Source: Entophlyctis helioformis | Lineage: Eukaryota > Chytridiomycota > Chytridiomycetes > Chytridiales > Chytriomycetaceae | Assembly: GCA_025526915.1 (NCBI GenBank) | Contig: JAHLKH010000103.1 | Coordinates: 28,862-92,861, forward strand | Direction of reading: 5' to 3' | Length of the DNA: 64,000 bases | Shown: piece by piece, positions 43,835-54,707 of the stretch | How positions within the stretch are numbered: position 1 is the stretch's first letter | How the letters are laid out: each line of letters starts with the position of its first letter | Notes under the pieces: model-generated | Told to the model about the DNA's origin: nothing | Databases searched by the model: none | The model's input: the letters and a program-made list of their open reading frames with translations, nothing else | Position numbers and translations under genes: made by a program

Positions 43835-45562
43835 CGAGGTAGATCTGCAGACAAGATACTCCAAAAACGCACCAATATTAAGACGGCGGTACGCAGGCAG
43901 CACGCAGAGCGTCATGATGTAGATGCGGTCCTTGGGCCCGTCGGGCGTCTCGGCCGACACTTCTCTCCGACACGAGATCCCGCCCACAGCCTGGCCGTTC
44001 AAGTACGCTGCCCAGCCATGGTCAGCCTCACATGTGCACGCACACAGGACACAGACCACACAGGACACATAGGACACGCAACACGACAAACGGAAGACGT
44101 ACCCAGGCAGCTCAGCTCGACTGGATGCTTGTTCCACACGTCCGCGTAAAAGGCGTCATTGTACGCAATGGGCAGCACGCTGCTGTTGACCATCCTGAGC
44201 TCGCCAATGTTGTCCGCGTCGATCGACCGCAGAACCACGTGGTGCCGGCCGACCGCCAGCCGCCGCTCGATGCGTGCGCGCAGCGGCGTGGACGTGCCCG
44301 ACACCTGCTCGCTGTCCATCCTGTCACTCTGCTCCTGGTCGTGCCGTTGCTTCTGTTGCTGTTGCTTCTGTTGCTGGTTCCATCGCGCATTGGATGCAGA
44401 TGCAGACGCAGACGCAGAGGATGAGGATGACGCCGCGGCAGAATGCCCGCTGCTGCCACTGCCACTGCCACTGCTGCTGTGCGCATGGCTCATGGCCGCT
44501 GCCGTTGCGTGGCTGCTGGACGGGCTCGTCATCCCCGCATACGCGCCGTACCCAGGCTGCCCGTGGTGGCTGTATCCAAGAACCGTGGGCTGGCCGCCGT
44601 ATCCACGGCCGCTGCGCCCGTACACGTCTGGCTGCCCCATGCTGCCCTGCAGGGGGCTGTGCGCTGCATACCCAAACGGCACATTCGGCATCGGGTAGTC
44701 GTGCGCAGCCTGCCGATGGAACTGCTGGTGTTGGTGTTGGTGCAACTGCGCGCCGAACGCATGGCTGCCGTGCGCCTGGCCGGCACCCGACACGCCGTAC
44801 CCGCCATACCGACGCGGCTGCCCGCCGTGACTGTGCTGAGCAAACGGCTGCTGCTGTGTCTGCTGCTGCTGCTCTCGCTGCTGCGATGGGCGGGTGGGGC
44901 TGCCGGCCGCCGAGAACGATCCGATGGCGTGACCCGTGGCTTGCAGCACGGGCGGCATCGCGGTTGCAGGCGCAGGCGCTTTGCCCAGACTGCGGGATGT
45001 GAGGGCCGGTCCGGGCGGCGGCGGCTGCTGCTGTATCGGCTGCTGCTGTGGGTGGTGGTGGTGGTGGCCAACAGCCGCCGTATGGCTTTGTGCGATGTCG
45101 GTGTTGTTGCTGCTATTGGGCGACGCCGGAAAGAAGCTTGTGATGAGCCGCTGGTTGTGCGGGCTGTGCGAGGGATGCGCCTTGGACGGCGACGGCGACG
45201 GCCCCGTGGCAGCCGCACCACCACCACCACCACCCACCACCACGCCTGTCGCTCTCCGTGTGCTGCTGCTGCTGTTGGGGCTGTCGAGGCTGCTGCTGTT
45301 GGTGCTGCTCGGCTGCAGGCGCTGCTTGAACGAAAGGCGTCGACGCCGTCGGTGCTGGGCCGGCCAGCGTGACGGTCGGTGTGGGGATGTGCAGCGACAG
45401 CGGCGCACTAGTGTCTACATCTATGTGTGCGCCTGTGCCCGTACCAGTGTCTGCGCCAGTGTCTGTGTCTGTGCCAGCGACAGCGACAGCGCCGGCCGGC
45501 ACGGGCTGCCCCTCCTTGTCGCCGCCCGCCGGCCGTCGACCAGACGCAGCGACAACAAACAT
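43535..45562 (-). CDS. NAA50/San-type N-acetyltransferase with a long N-terminal extension
   Basis: The last three exons are sure: one ending at 44103, then 44007-43873 and 43746-43535. The GNAT domain follows human NAA50 closely: LPIAYNDAFYADVW, DRIYIMTLCVLPAYRRLNIG, YMCLHVQTSNEQALRFYGKN. NAA50 acetylates nascent Met-starting N-termini and supports sister-chromatid cohesion. The acetyl-CoA loop is RRLNIG where the family usually has RRLGIG. Unlike the roughly 170-aa family members, about 400 Ser/Gln/Gly/His-rich residues precede the domain and contain QRLITSFF (45153-45130), a perfect PIP-box pattern. The N-terminal start is unresolved: the domain frame has no ATG up to 45408, and a low-complexity frame from an ATG at 45562 may be joined by an intron. 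The intron at 43747-43872 holds a long TG repeat. Confidence 0.8.
43760..43831 (+). repeat. TG dinucleotide repeat, 36 units
   Basis: A pure 72-bp TG tract inside the last intron of the NAA50-type gene. It lies close to the acceptor, where on the minus strand it reads as CA repeats. Confidence 0.97.
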
Positions 45563-45816
45563 CGGAATGGCAACACAAAGGCAGATCTGCCGACAGACAG
45601 ACACGAACGCAAGGCCGTTCCAGACACGCACGCGGCCTTCATTCTCGAGCACGCCGGGCTCTTGCCGGCGGTTTCCCCTTTCTGCCCCACTCGTTCCTTA
45701 CCGCTCCACTCCACGCACTACACGGACAGACAGGCAGACAGACAGACGCGCAAGACGCGCACGACGCGCACGACGGCATCAAGCCCCGCCGTGCACTGCT
45801 TGGCACGGCAGCCAGC

Positions 45817-46887
45817 TCACTGGGCACCGGGCAGCCCTTGCGCCTGCGCCTGTGCCTGCGCCTGCTGGGCAGCCTGCTGCTGCCGCGCGCGCGTCTCCAG
45901 ATCGCCGTACCGCACAATCAGCTCCTTGACTTTGCGGTAGCCGGTGCGGCCCCATTCGGGCACACGCGGATTGGCCAGCCACCCGTCAAACTTGGTCTCG
46001 ACGCCGCGGAACACCTGCTTGGTGACGGGCGAGAAGGCGTAGCGGAAGCTCAGGAACTGGGCGTACACGAGCGGCGTGAACAGCGACGTCTGGCCCATGA
46101 AGATGGTGAGGATCGTAAACGGCATCACCACCCACACCTCGTGGTTGGCCACGAGGTTGATGGCCTTGGCGTGGTTGGCGTTGACAAACGTGCCCAGGCG
46201 CTGCGCGACCGTGTTGCCGAGCGCCGACGAGGTGCCGAGCGTGTTGGGGATGATCTCGTTGCGCACATAGTTGAGGATGTGCAGGAACGAAAAGACAAAG
46301 TACGGCACGAGCGTGACTGTCACGGCGAGTGTGAGTGTGAGTGTGTCGTGAGTGGACGCTTACGGCTGGCTGCTGGCTGCTGGCTGCTGGATGGCTTACC
46401 GGAAATGGGTGCAGACGAGACCCAGATGAGCGCAAGCATAAAGTACTGCGTGTTCTCGTCACGCACGATGCGCTGCACGTAGTTCATGTTGAATTGCGGC
46501 ACCTGCAGCCAGCCAGCATCCGATAAGCGCCAGTCAGTTCAAGATCCCATCGGCAGGCAGGCGGACCAACAGCCCTCGCAGGCAGGCAGACAGGCAGGCA
46601 TCGCAGGCAGGCATCGCAGGCGGACAGGACACTCACGCCGTATGACTTGTACAGAATGATGCCATAGCTGGGTCAGGGCACGGCGCATCGCAGCAAGCGT
46701 CAGTCGAGTCGAGAGCAGACAAGGCCAGATGGGCAGATGACCAGATGAACAGATGGGAAGACAGATGGCCGCCTACCTGAGCAGCGTGCCGTAGTAGGCC
46801 TTGTAGTAGTTCTTGCCCTCTGGCCTGTAGAAGCCGTACACGATGAACAGCAACGACTGGATGACTGTGGGCGGATGTGCGTTAGTG

Positions 46888-46923
<36 letters not shown>

Positions 46924-47303
46924 GCAGGCAGGCAGGCAGGCAGCCAGCCAGCCAGGCGGCGGTGTGCAGCAGAGGCTGCTCGTGCAAGTGGCCGCACACA
47001 CGCCAGCAAGCCCGCCCGCACACACGCCTTCATGCTCGGAAGCCAACGGAAGGCACGACACAGATGGCGGCGTTGCCGTGAGGCGTCACCGCACAGAGCG
47101 GCGGACGGAACAGCGGACGGCACAGGGGATGCAGACGCAGACAGCCAGCCAGCCAAGGACGCAGACGCACCCGTCGTCAGGTGGCCCACGAACCACAGGA
47201 ACTGCAGCTTGAACAGCACCTGTTGCAGCCGCGCGGCGAGCGGGGCCGTCGGTGCTCCCGTTGCTCCCGTTGCTGGCGACGCTCGTGGCTGTTGGTCGGG
47301 CAT
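45817..47303 (-). CDS. TMEM33 / Pom33 / Tts1-family membrane protein
   Basis: Five exons on the minus strand: 47303-47171, 46864-46777, 46667-46637, 46502-46400 and 46316-45817, phase-consistent, 284 aa. The order of features fits the family: RLQQVLFKLQFLWFVGHL, SLLFIVYGFYRPEGKNYY, VPQFNMNYVQRIVRDENTQY, then ALIWVSSAPIS and FMGQTSLFTPLVYAQFL, with several membrane helices and an amphipathic C-terminal part. In yeasts these proteins sit in ER and nuclear envelope and help nuclear-pore distribution and ER shape. The end is Gln/Ala-rich. Exon 3 is only 31 bp. Introns contain CAGG and TG repeats. Confidence 0.87.
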
Positions 47304-47470
47304 TGGATGGGTCGATGGGTCGATTGGGGCAAAGTGCGCTCGTGCGATCGTGCAAGTGTGCGAGTGGACAGACAGATACAGGGCCAGATGTGCACAGATC
47401 CTCGCACAGATCCTCACAGATACACACACATACACACAAAGACACACATACACGCACTGCAATACAGCCT

Positions 47471-50318
47471 TCATTCCTTTGCAGGGATCTCGCCCGTCAG
47501 ATCGCCCACGCGCACCTTGCCGGCCATGGACCGCAGCTGGCCCAGCATGCGGCGCAGGTGCCCGACAAACGCCTCGGCCTCGGGCTCGCTCACGGCCGCG
47601 CAGTCGTAGCTCACCGTGACCGACATGTCCGACCCGAGCGTGATCACGCCAAGCGAAAACAGCGCGCGTGCCCCAACAAACGCCGAGCTCAGCGCCCCGC
47701 CAAACTTGTCCAGCCGGAACCGCGTGTCCGTGTCGCTGACCGAGTCGGGCGTCGCCGTCATGTAGTCCCACGCGCCCAGGTTGGCCAGCTCGACCGAGTA
47801 CGCGCGCGTCATCTTGGCCAGGTCGGCCTTGCTCTCGAGGAACCGGTACACGGCCGGGTGGCGGTACACCCAGTTGGCGAGCTTCATGCGCCGCATCGAT
47901 GTGAACAGCCCGCTGCCGATCCGTCGCCGCACGTTGCGGCACCGGTCCCAAAAGTCGGCCTTGGGCGACACGCCCAGCGACGGGTCCGTGACCGAGCCGC
48001 CATACCCGCCAAAGATGCGCGTCGACGGGTCCGTCTGCTTGTCGCCGCCCGCCAGCAGCTGCGAGCCCGGGATCAGGTGTCGCATCGACGTCGTGACCAC
48101 CCAGCCCTGCCGGTCGGGCAGCGGGCAGCCGAGCGTCTTGGCGGCAGCGGCAAATGTGGACCGGATGGCCGCAAGCGAGGCGACAATCAGCACGGCGGCA
48201 ATCGTCGTCTTGTTCTTCTTGGCCGACTGCCGCAGGTCGGACACGAACGCGGCGTCAAAGATGGTCAGACGCGTGGATGTGCGCGGTGCGGCTTGTTGCA
48301 GCAGCAACAGCTTCGGCAGCGGTGGCAGGCGCGATGCATGCGCTGGACTGCCCGTCTCGGCGTCTGTTCCCTTGTCCAGCACAGGCGGTACGGCCGAGAT
48401 GGCCGGCGACTGCAGCGACTTTTTGCCGCTTGTACGCACAGGCGGTGCATCGTACACGGGCGTCAGAGCCGCCATGGACGACGTCGGGTACATGTCCGTA
48501 CACGACAGGCTGGACACGTCGTGCAGATCGTGATCGTCGTCCTTGGATGGGGATGGCTGGACATCCACCATTGGCGATCCGTCCACGGCCAGCATGGCGG
48601 CGGCATGGATCGATGCAGGCGACAAACCGTCTGTCAGCCAAGGCGATGTCGATACAGAGGGCTGCCGCAGCCCGAGATTGTCCTTGTCCGCAGACGTGTC
48701 GTTGGCCATTGTGTCGCCGGGCTGGTGCAGATGCCCAAACCGGTTCTTGCCGCCCTTTTTCAGAAACTGGCCAATGACACCCAGTGCAGCTGTGCCCATC
48801 CATCGATGCGGCCATCCATCGACGCATGCAGCAGTCAGCCAAACCAGCAGCAGGGCGAGTACACCAGCGACACAGTAAAGAGACTCACGCGGAATGACCT
48901 CAAACACGTTGGGGCAGATGAGATTGTCCAGCAGCGGCGGCGCGCTCGTATTCACGCCCACAGTCTCCAGCGCCAGAGTCGGTGCATTCAGGTTCTCTGC
49001 CGTGCACAGCGCAAAGAACGACCGGGCAAACGCCCACATGGACAGACCGTCTCCGATACAGTGGTGAAACGTAAACACCACGTCAAAGCACCGTGCTGCG
49101 TCCAAGTACGGCGACGCTGCTGCCGCAATCGGGTCGAGCTTGAGCCCATCGCCTGCCCACGACGCTGGCGTGGCGAGCGCAACCTTCCACAGCGGCTTGG
49201 TGTTGTCGCGCACATCCAGGTTGGCGTTGAGCTCCTCGCGCACCATGGCCTCGAGCGTCTCGTCGCCGGCCCGATCGGCCACGCGGTACTGCAGCGCGGT
49301 GCCAGCAGCCGTGGGGGCAAGCAGCCTCGCTGTCTTGGACTCGTAGTCGATGTACGAGGCGAGACGAAAGTGCTCCGACTGGGCGAGACGGATAATGTCC
49401 AGCAGCCGCGTCTGCGAGACCTGCGTTGCTTGCGGCGGCAGACGCAGTGTGCCGTAGACGGCCATGAGCACCTGTCCGTGGCAACGCACGCACGATGGGA
49501 TCGTGGGCATACACGCCCGTGTCAGTTTGTCAGCTGGTCAGTCAGCTGGCCGGCCTCGCACACACACGTCACACACGCACGCGCGGTTCGCATGCAACCC
49601 GATGGTTGTGGCGATGCGCGGATCTGCCACACGATTGGATCTGCCATCTGCGACAGGATCTGCCACATGACAGGCCGGCCGGCCGGCGTGGACGCACCTG
49701 GTTCTTGTCGGGCGGGCTCTGGTGGAAGTGGCGCTCGACAATCGTCAGGCCGGTCTCGGGCAGCAGCGGCGGCAGCTTTCGCTTGGAGATGCCCGCGGCA
49801 CCCATGATCAGCCGCACGAGGCCCTTGTTGAGCGGCTTGCCGACTGCTGCTGCGTGCGAGCCTGGCGTCTGTGTCTGTGTCTGTGTCTGTGATGGTGCAG
49901 GGTCCCCGCCATCACCAGCACCCGCAGCAGTGCCCTTTCTGGTCTTTGTGCTCTTGCTGGTGCTCTTGCTGGCACGCTTGTCTGCAGCCGTCGTTGTCAG
50001 GCTGCCGGTGGCGGGGCCCGCCGTCTGCGTCACAACGACGACCGTCTGTGCAGTGGATGCCGCCGTTGTCATGGTCGTTGCTGTCGTGTTGGTGGTGGTT
50101 GTGGTGGTGGCGGTGGTCGCGGGCGGTGCTGGCTGATCCAGAGCAAGATGCGAATCGGCGGCGATGGTCGTGTTTGAGGCATCGATCCTGTCGGTGCGGC
50201 CCGGCGTGCCGAGCGGGGCGGCTGCCTGCTTGCTGGGATCGTGCTTGTGTGCGTTCGGAGTGCCGAGAGTGCTGAGGGCGTGCAGGCCTGGCAGAGACGC
50301 GGGGGCCACGGCCGTCAT
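47471..50318 (-). CDS. HHxxxDG acyltransferase, paralogue 2
   Basis: Three exons on the minus strand, 50318-49698, 49471-48889 and 48789-47471, 840 aa. The catalytic motif HHCIGDG lies near residue 342, as in condensation-domain and alcohol/diacylglycerol acyltransferase families (CoA-dependent esterification or amidation). Other shared blocks with the paralogue at 52298 are LTIVERHFHQ, GWVVTTSMRHLIPGS, RRMKLANWVYRHP and ITLGSDMSVTVSYD. A Thr/Ala-rich N-terminal extension of about 180 residues precedes it, and a linker of about 110 residues in the middle is longer than in the paralogue. Intron 2 is lacking from the paralogue. No transmembrane segment is evident. The substrate cannot be told. 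Confidence 0.78.
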
Positions 50319-50603
50319 GGTGCTGCGATGGTCGACGACGTGCGCGGGATGGTGCTGTAAGCGGCGGCCGTGCAGACTCGAGTGCGAGAGAAGAAGGAAG
50401 GAGAAGCACAAGTCGCGCGTGTGTGTCTGTGTGTGTCTGTGTCGGGCTGTTTTACAGACGCGGCCGTCACGCTGCCGTCACGTCTGCCGCTGCCCACCCG
50501 CGCAGATCTGCCGCGTGCACGCTTCCCGCAGGCTTCCCGCAGGCTTTCCACAGCCTTCCCGCAAGTCCGACACGCGGCTTCGTTGAGCAGCAGCGTCGCA
50601 ACC

Positions 50604-51996
50604 ATGGCCACGCCTTCAGCGCCTGCAACCACAACGCCAACGCCAACCACGCACGAGCCGCTGTCTGCGCTGTCCGAGGGCTTCGTCGGGGCCGTCAGCG
50701 CTGTCGTCGCCAATGCGCTCGTGTATCCGCTGGACGTGTGAGTCGAGCCGCCCGCTGCCGCAACGGCTGCCCGCCCGTGCGCTTGGACGGCCCGCCGGTG
50801 CGCTCCACACTGACTCGCTGCGTGCACGCCGCCAGCATCACCACCCGTCTGCAGGTCCAGCACAGCGCTGCACCTTCATCGTCGCTCTCGTCGTCGACGT
50901 TGTTGGCTGCATCCGCCGCTCAAGGGCTGACCCCGACCAAGGCTCGCACGTGCACGCAGAAGCTTGTTTCGGCCGACTCGGGCATCTGCATGTCGTGCGG
51001 CGATCTGCAGGCACCCGGCAGCGGCACCAACGATACGAACGACATCGACATCGACAACGACAAGGACGCAACCGCCGTTGAAGACAACGGCCCGCGCACG
51101 CTGTACACGGGCCAGGTGGACGCATTCGTCAAGATCCTGCGATCCGAGGGCCTGCGCGGCCTGTTTGCAGGCATGCCCGCGGGCCTCCTGCAGACGTTTC
51201 TGTCGAGCCTATCGTACTTTGTGCTGTACGCTTCGCTGCGGCAGCGCGCGCAGGCCCAGCTCGCCGCGCTGGCCGGGCCCGGCCGCAAGCTGTCGACCAG
51301 CGCCGAGCTGGTGCTGGGTGCGGTCGCTGGCGGGCTGTCGCGGTGCCTGACGACGCCCGTGTCGGTCGTGACGACGCGCAGACAGACGGCCGTCGCGCGG
51401 TCGGCGTCGGCGTCGGCCGGATACGTGCAGACGGTGCTCGAGATTGTGCGCAGCCATGGCATCGGCGGCTTGTGGAGCGGTCTCGGGCCGTCGCTGATCC
51501 TGACGGTGGGTCGTCTGCGATTGCGCGGAGTTGTGCGCTGTGTTGTATGCTGACCAGCCGCTTGGCATTGCGTTGGCTGTTGCCGCCGTCGGTGTTGCTG
51601 CAGGTCAATCCGGCGATCACGTACGGGCTGTTTGAGCGGCTCAAGGGCATCGTGGCCGGGCGGGCGGGCAGGCGGCTGACGCCGGGACAGGTCGCGCTGA
51701 TGGGTGCGCTCACCAAGAGCCTCGCGACGATTGTCACGTATCCGTACATTCTGGCCAAGGTGCGCATGCAGAGCGATCGCGGGGCGGGTGGCAGGGGCAA
51801 GGGACAGGGCAAGGGCAAGGCAGGCACGGGGCTGGTGGGCACGCTGCGCGAGTGCGTGGCCGAGGGCGGGCTGGGCGGGCTGTACCGCGGGCTCGGTGCA
51901 CAGATTGGCAAGGCGGTCGTGTGCCAGGCGCTGCTGTTTGTGATCAAGGACGCGCTGGAGGCCGGCGTGCGGCGGCACCTGCTGCGGCGTCGCTGA
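50604..51996 (+). CDS. Mitochondrial-carrier family, peroxisomal PMP34/ANT1-like
   Basis: Three exons: 50604-50737, 50836-51505 and 51604-51996, 398 aa. The three repeats of the SLC25 fold are visible: PLDVITTRLQVQ in repeat 1, TTPVSVVTTRRQTA in repeat 2 and YPYILAKVRMQSD in repeat 3, with GLRGLFAGMPAGLLQTFLSS, GIGGLWSGLGPSLILTVNP and GLGGLYRGLGAQ. The TTPxxVVTTR and NPAITYGLFERLK forms are those of peroxisomal carriers (PMP34/PMP47/ANT1), which import ATP, CoA or NAD; this is the best guess. An insertion of about 80 residues after the first helix is unusual. It is divergent from the acyltransferase at 50318, with 285 bp between start codons, so the promoter may be shared. Confidence 0.85.
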
Positions 51997-52007
51997 GCGC
52001 TGCGTGC

Positions 52008-52086
52008 GCCTGTCGTGTCGTCTGTCGTCTGTCGTGTCGTCTGTCGTGTCGTCTGTCGTGTCGTCTGTCGTCGTATACTCTGTCGT
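52008..52086 (+). repeat. TGTCG/TCTGTCG tandem repeat in the carrier 3' UTR
   Basis: Several copies of cgtgtcgtctgt follow the carrier stop codon. The sequence is low-complexity and ends before the AATAAA at 52100. Confidence 0.8.
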
Positions 52087-52099
52087 CGTCGTCGCTGGC

Positions 52100-52105
52100 A
52101 ATAAA
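52100..52105 (+). terminator. Poly(A) signal of the carrier gene
   Basis: AATAAA 104 bp after the carrier stop. The next gene starts at 52298 and is preceded by CACCAC-rich leader sequence. Confidence 0.5.
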
Positions 52106-52297
52106 GCGCGTCTGCGTCCGTTTGTGGCGTCGCTCTCGCCCTCACCCGCACCACCACCAACACGACGACCAACACGACGAGCGCCTCATACAGCCAGCGC
52201 CTGTAGCCACTTATAGCCGCCACCACCACCGCCACTTATAGCACTTCTTACAGTCACCACCACCACCAACCACCACTTGCACCACCAACGACCGCCC

Positions 52298-54605
52298 ATG
52301 GCCGCCGAGCAGCTGCAACTCGCCGACACCGACGCCGGCGCCGCCTCGCCCGCGGCCGCTGCGTCCAAGCCCTTCAACCTCGCCCCGCTGTCGTACGGCT
52401 CGCTGGATGCGGCCCCTGCGTCTGCGTCTGCGTCTGCCTCGGCCCCCGTCTCGCCGCCGCCGCCCACGCCGCCTGCCAAGGACCCGCTGGCACCCGCCAT
52501 CGTGGTCGTCGCCAGCCCCAGCGCCAGCCCGCCCGCCCCTGCACCGGCACCGGCGCCTTTGACCGCAGCGGCACCTGCCGCCAAGCCCGCCCGCAGCAAG
52601 GCCGCCACCGCCCGGCTCGAGCGCATGGTCTACGGCGCCGCCGGCCTGTCCAAGACCAAGCAGGCGCCGCTGTTCCCCGACAACGGCCTGTCCATCACCG
52701 AGCGCTACTTCCACCGCATCCCAGAGGACAAGAACCAGGTGCGTCCTGCAATGCCGTCCACGCCGTCCACGCCTGCGATTCCTGCAATGCCTGCGATGCC
52801 GTCGATGCCGTCGATGCCGTCGATGCCTGCCACAATCATAACTCCCGCCTGCTGACACTGCCCGCTGACACACGTTGCACACGCCGCTGTGCACACGCCT
52901 GCAGGTCGTCATGATCATCGCCTTCAAGCTCACGCTGCCGCCCCAGGCCACGCACGTCTCCGAGAACCGCCTCGTCGAGATCGCCAAGCTGTCGCAGTCC
53001 AAGCACTACCGCCTGGCCTCGTACGTCGACTATGAAACGCAGGAAGTGCGTCCCTTTGGCCCTACCGCCGCCCACATGTCGCTGCTGCACCGCTTCGTGC
53101 CCGCCGACGCGCCAGACACGTGGCGCTCGGCCTTTGACGAGGAGATCAACGCCAACTTTGACGTCCGCGACATGTCCAAGCCGCTCTGGAAGGTCGCCAT
53201 CGTCGGCCCGCCTGCCGTGGCCGGCTCTGGCATCTCGGTCACTCCCACCGCGTCTGCCTCGACGTCTGCATCTGAATCGGCACCAGCCACCGCCTCGGCC
53301 ATTGACGGCGAGCCGCTGGTGCACCTCGGCCCGTCGCCCGCTCCCGTCCTGCCGGGCACAAACGAGCCGCTCGTGTTCGACATCATCCTGACCTTCCACC
53401 ACTGTCTCGGCGACGGCCTGTCGATGCTCGCCTTTGCTCGCACCTTCCTGGCCGACTGCACCGCTGCCAACCTGAATGCAGAGTCGCTCCGTCTCGATCT
53501 GGTGCCAGTGTCGACCGACATGCCGCCGCTGCTCGACAACTACATCAACCCGTCCTTTTTGAGCATCCTGCCCACTGCCGTCGGCATGGCGGCTCAGTTT
53601 TCCAGCAAAAAGAATCTCCACAAGTTCAAGCACCTCATGCCGTCTCCTTCGTCCACCTCTAGCACCTCATCGCCTCCGTCTGCGCAGCCCGCCATCGTCA
53701 CCACTACGACCTCTTCTGTAAATGCCCCCGCGCCGCCTTCTGCGGACCTGCCCTCTGGCGCCTCTGCCGTCGCCCCCAAGCGGCCGCTGATCATCGCCGA
53801 CATGCCCACACACTCTAGAAACCTCATGTACGACGCAGACTTTGTGGCCGATCTGCGCAAAAACACAAAGGCCAACGGCACCACCATCGCGGCGCTCCTG
53901 ATTGTCAACGCCCTGGCAGCCGTGCGCGGCATGTATGCGCCGGAAGCCAAGGCTCTCAAGAAGCACCTGCCGCGCCACCAGGGCTGGGTGGTCACCAGCT
54001 CCATGCGCCACTTACTGCCCAACTCGGGTCTCTTGCACGGCTCCGACAAGCAGAGCGACCCGTCGCTCATGGTCTTTGGCGGCTACAGCAGCTCCGTCTC
54101 GGATGCTGGCGTCACCATTGACGAAAAGCGCGAGTTTTGGGAGCGGTGCCGCTCGGTGCGCCGCACGATCGGCGGCTCCTTCTTCACGTCGATGCGGCGC
54201 ATGAAGTTTGCCAACTGGGTCTACCGCCACCCGAAGCTGTTCAATTTCTTGCAAAAGAACGCCGACATTGCGTCACTCACGCGCGCGTACTCTGTCGAGC
54301 TGGCCAACCTCGGCGCGTGGGACTACCCCGGTGCTCCGCCCGACGCACCCGACTCGGACGATCGCGCGCGCCTGCGCTGGTTCGGCGGCACGCTGTCGAC
54401 GTCCTTTGAGGGTGCGCGTGCCCTCTTTACGCTCGGTGTCGTCACTCTCGGATCCGACATGTCGGTCACGATTGCCTACGACAAGTCGGCCGTGACGGAA
54501 GAGCAGGCGGACCGGTTCACGGCGCTCTTCCAGGCATCCATGGAGAAGCTGCGCACAACATCTGGCAAGGTCAAGCTCGGCGAGCTGGTGCCGCCGCCTG
54601 TGTAG
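52298..54605 (+). CDS. HHxxxDG acyltransferase, paralogue 1
   Basis: Two exons, 52298-52738 and 52905-54605, 713 aa. It is the paralogue of the gene at 47471-50318, with the same intron after DKNQ. The active-site motif HHCLGDG is near residue 311. Conserved blocks include LSITERYFHR, PLWKVAIVGP, GWVVTSSMRHLLPNS, RRMKFANWVYRHPKLF and VVTLGSDMSVTIAYD. The first 110 residues are Ala/Pro-rich. As in related CoA-dependent acyltransferases, the second His of HHxxxDG should be the base. The natural acceptor (alcohol, amine or sugar) is unknown. AATAAA at 54626-54631 probably ends the transcript, and the next start codon is only 103 bp after the stop. Confidence 0.8.
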
Positions 54606-54625
54606 CGCTCTCATCGCCTCGCCGA

Positions 54626-54631
54626 AATAAA
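54626..54631 (+). terminator. Poly(A) signal of acyltransferase 1
   Basis: AATAAA 21 bp after the stop, squeezed between this gene and the SET/MYND gene. Confidence 0.5.
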
Positions 54632-54707
54632 AGTTGTGGTCCAAAACAAATGCCCCGTGTTTGTTTTTCTCCTATAGATTGATTCTCGTGGCCGTGCACA
54701 GCAAGCC

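Noticed and set aside
47252..49807. 851-codon open reading on the + strand
   Set aside because: Antisense of the HHxxxDG acyltransferase and part of TMEM33; composition is His/Arg-rich as expected for a shadow frame.
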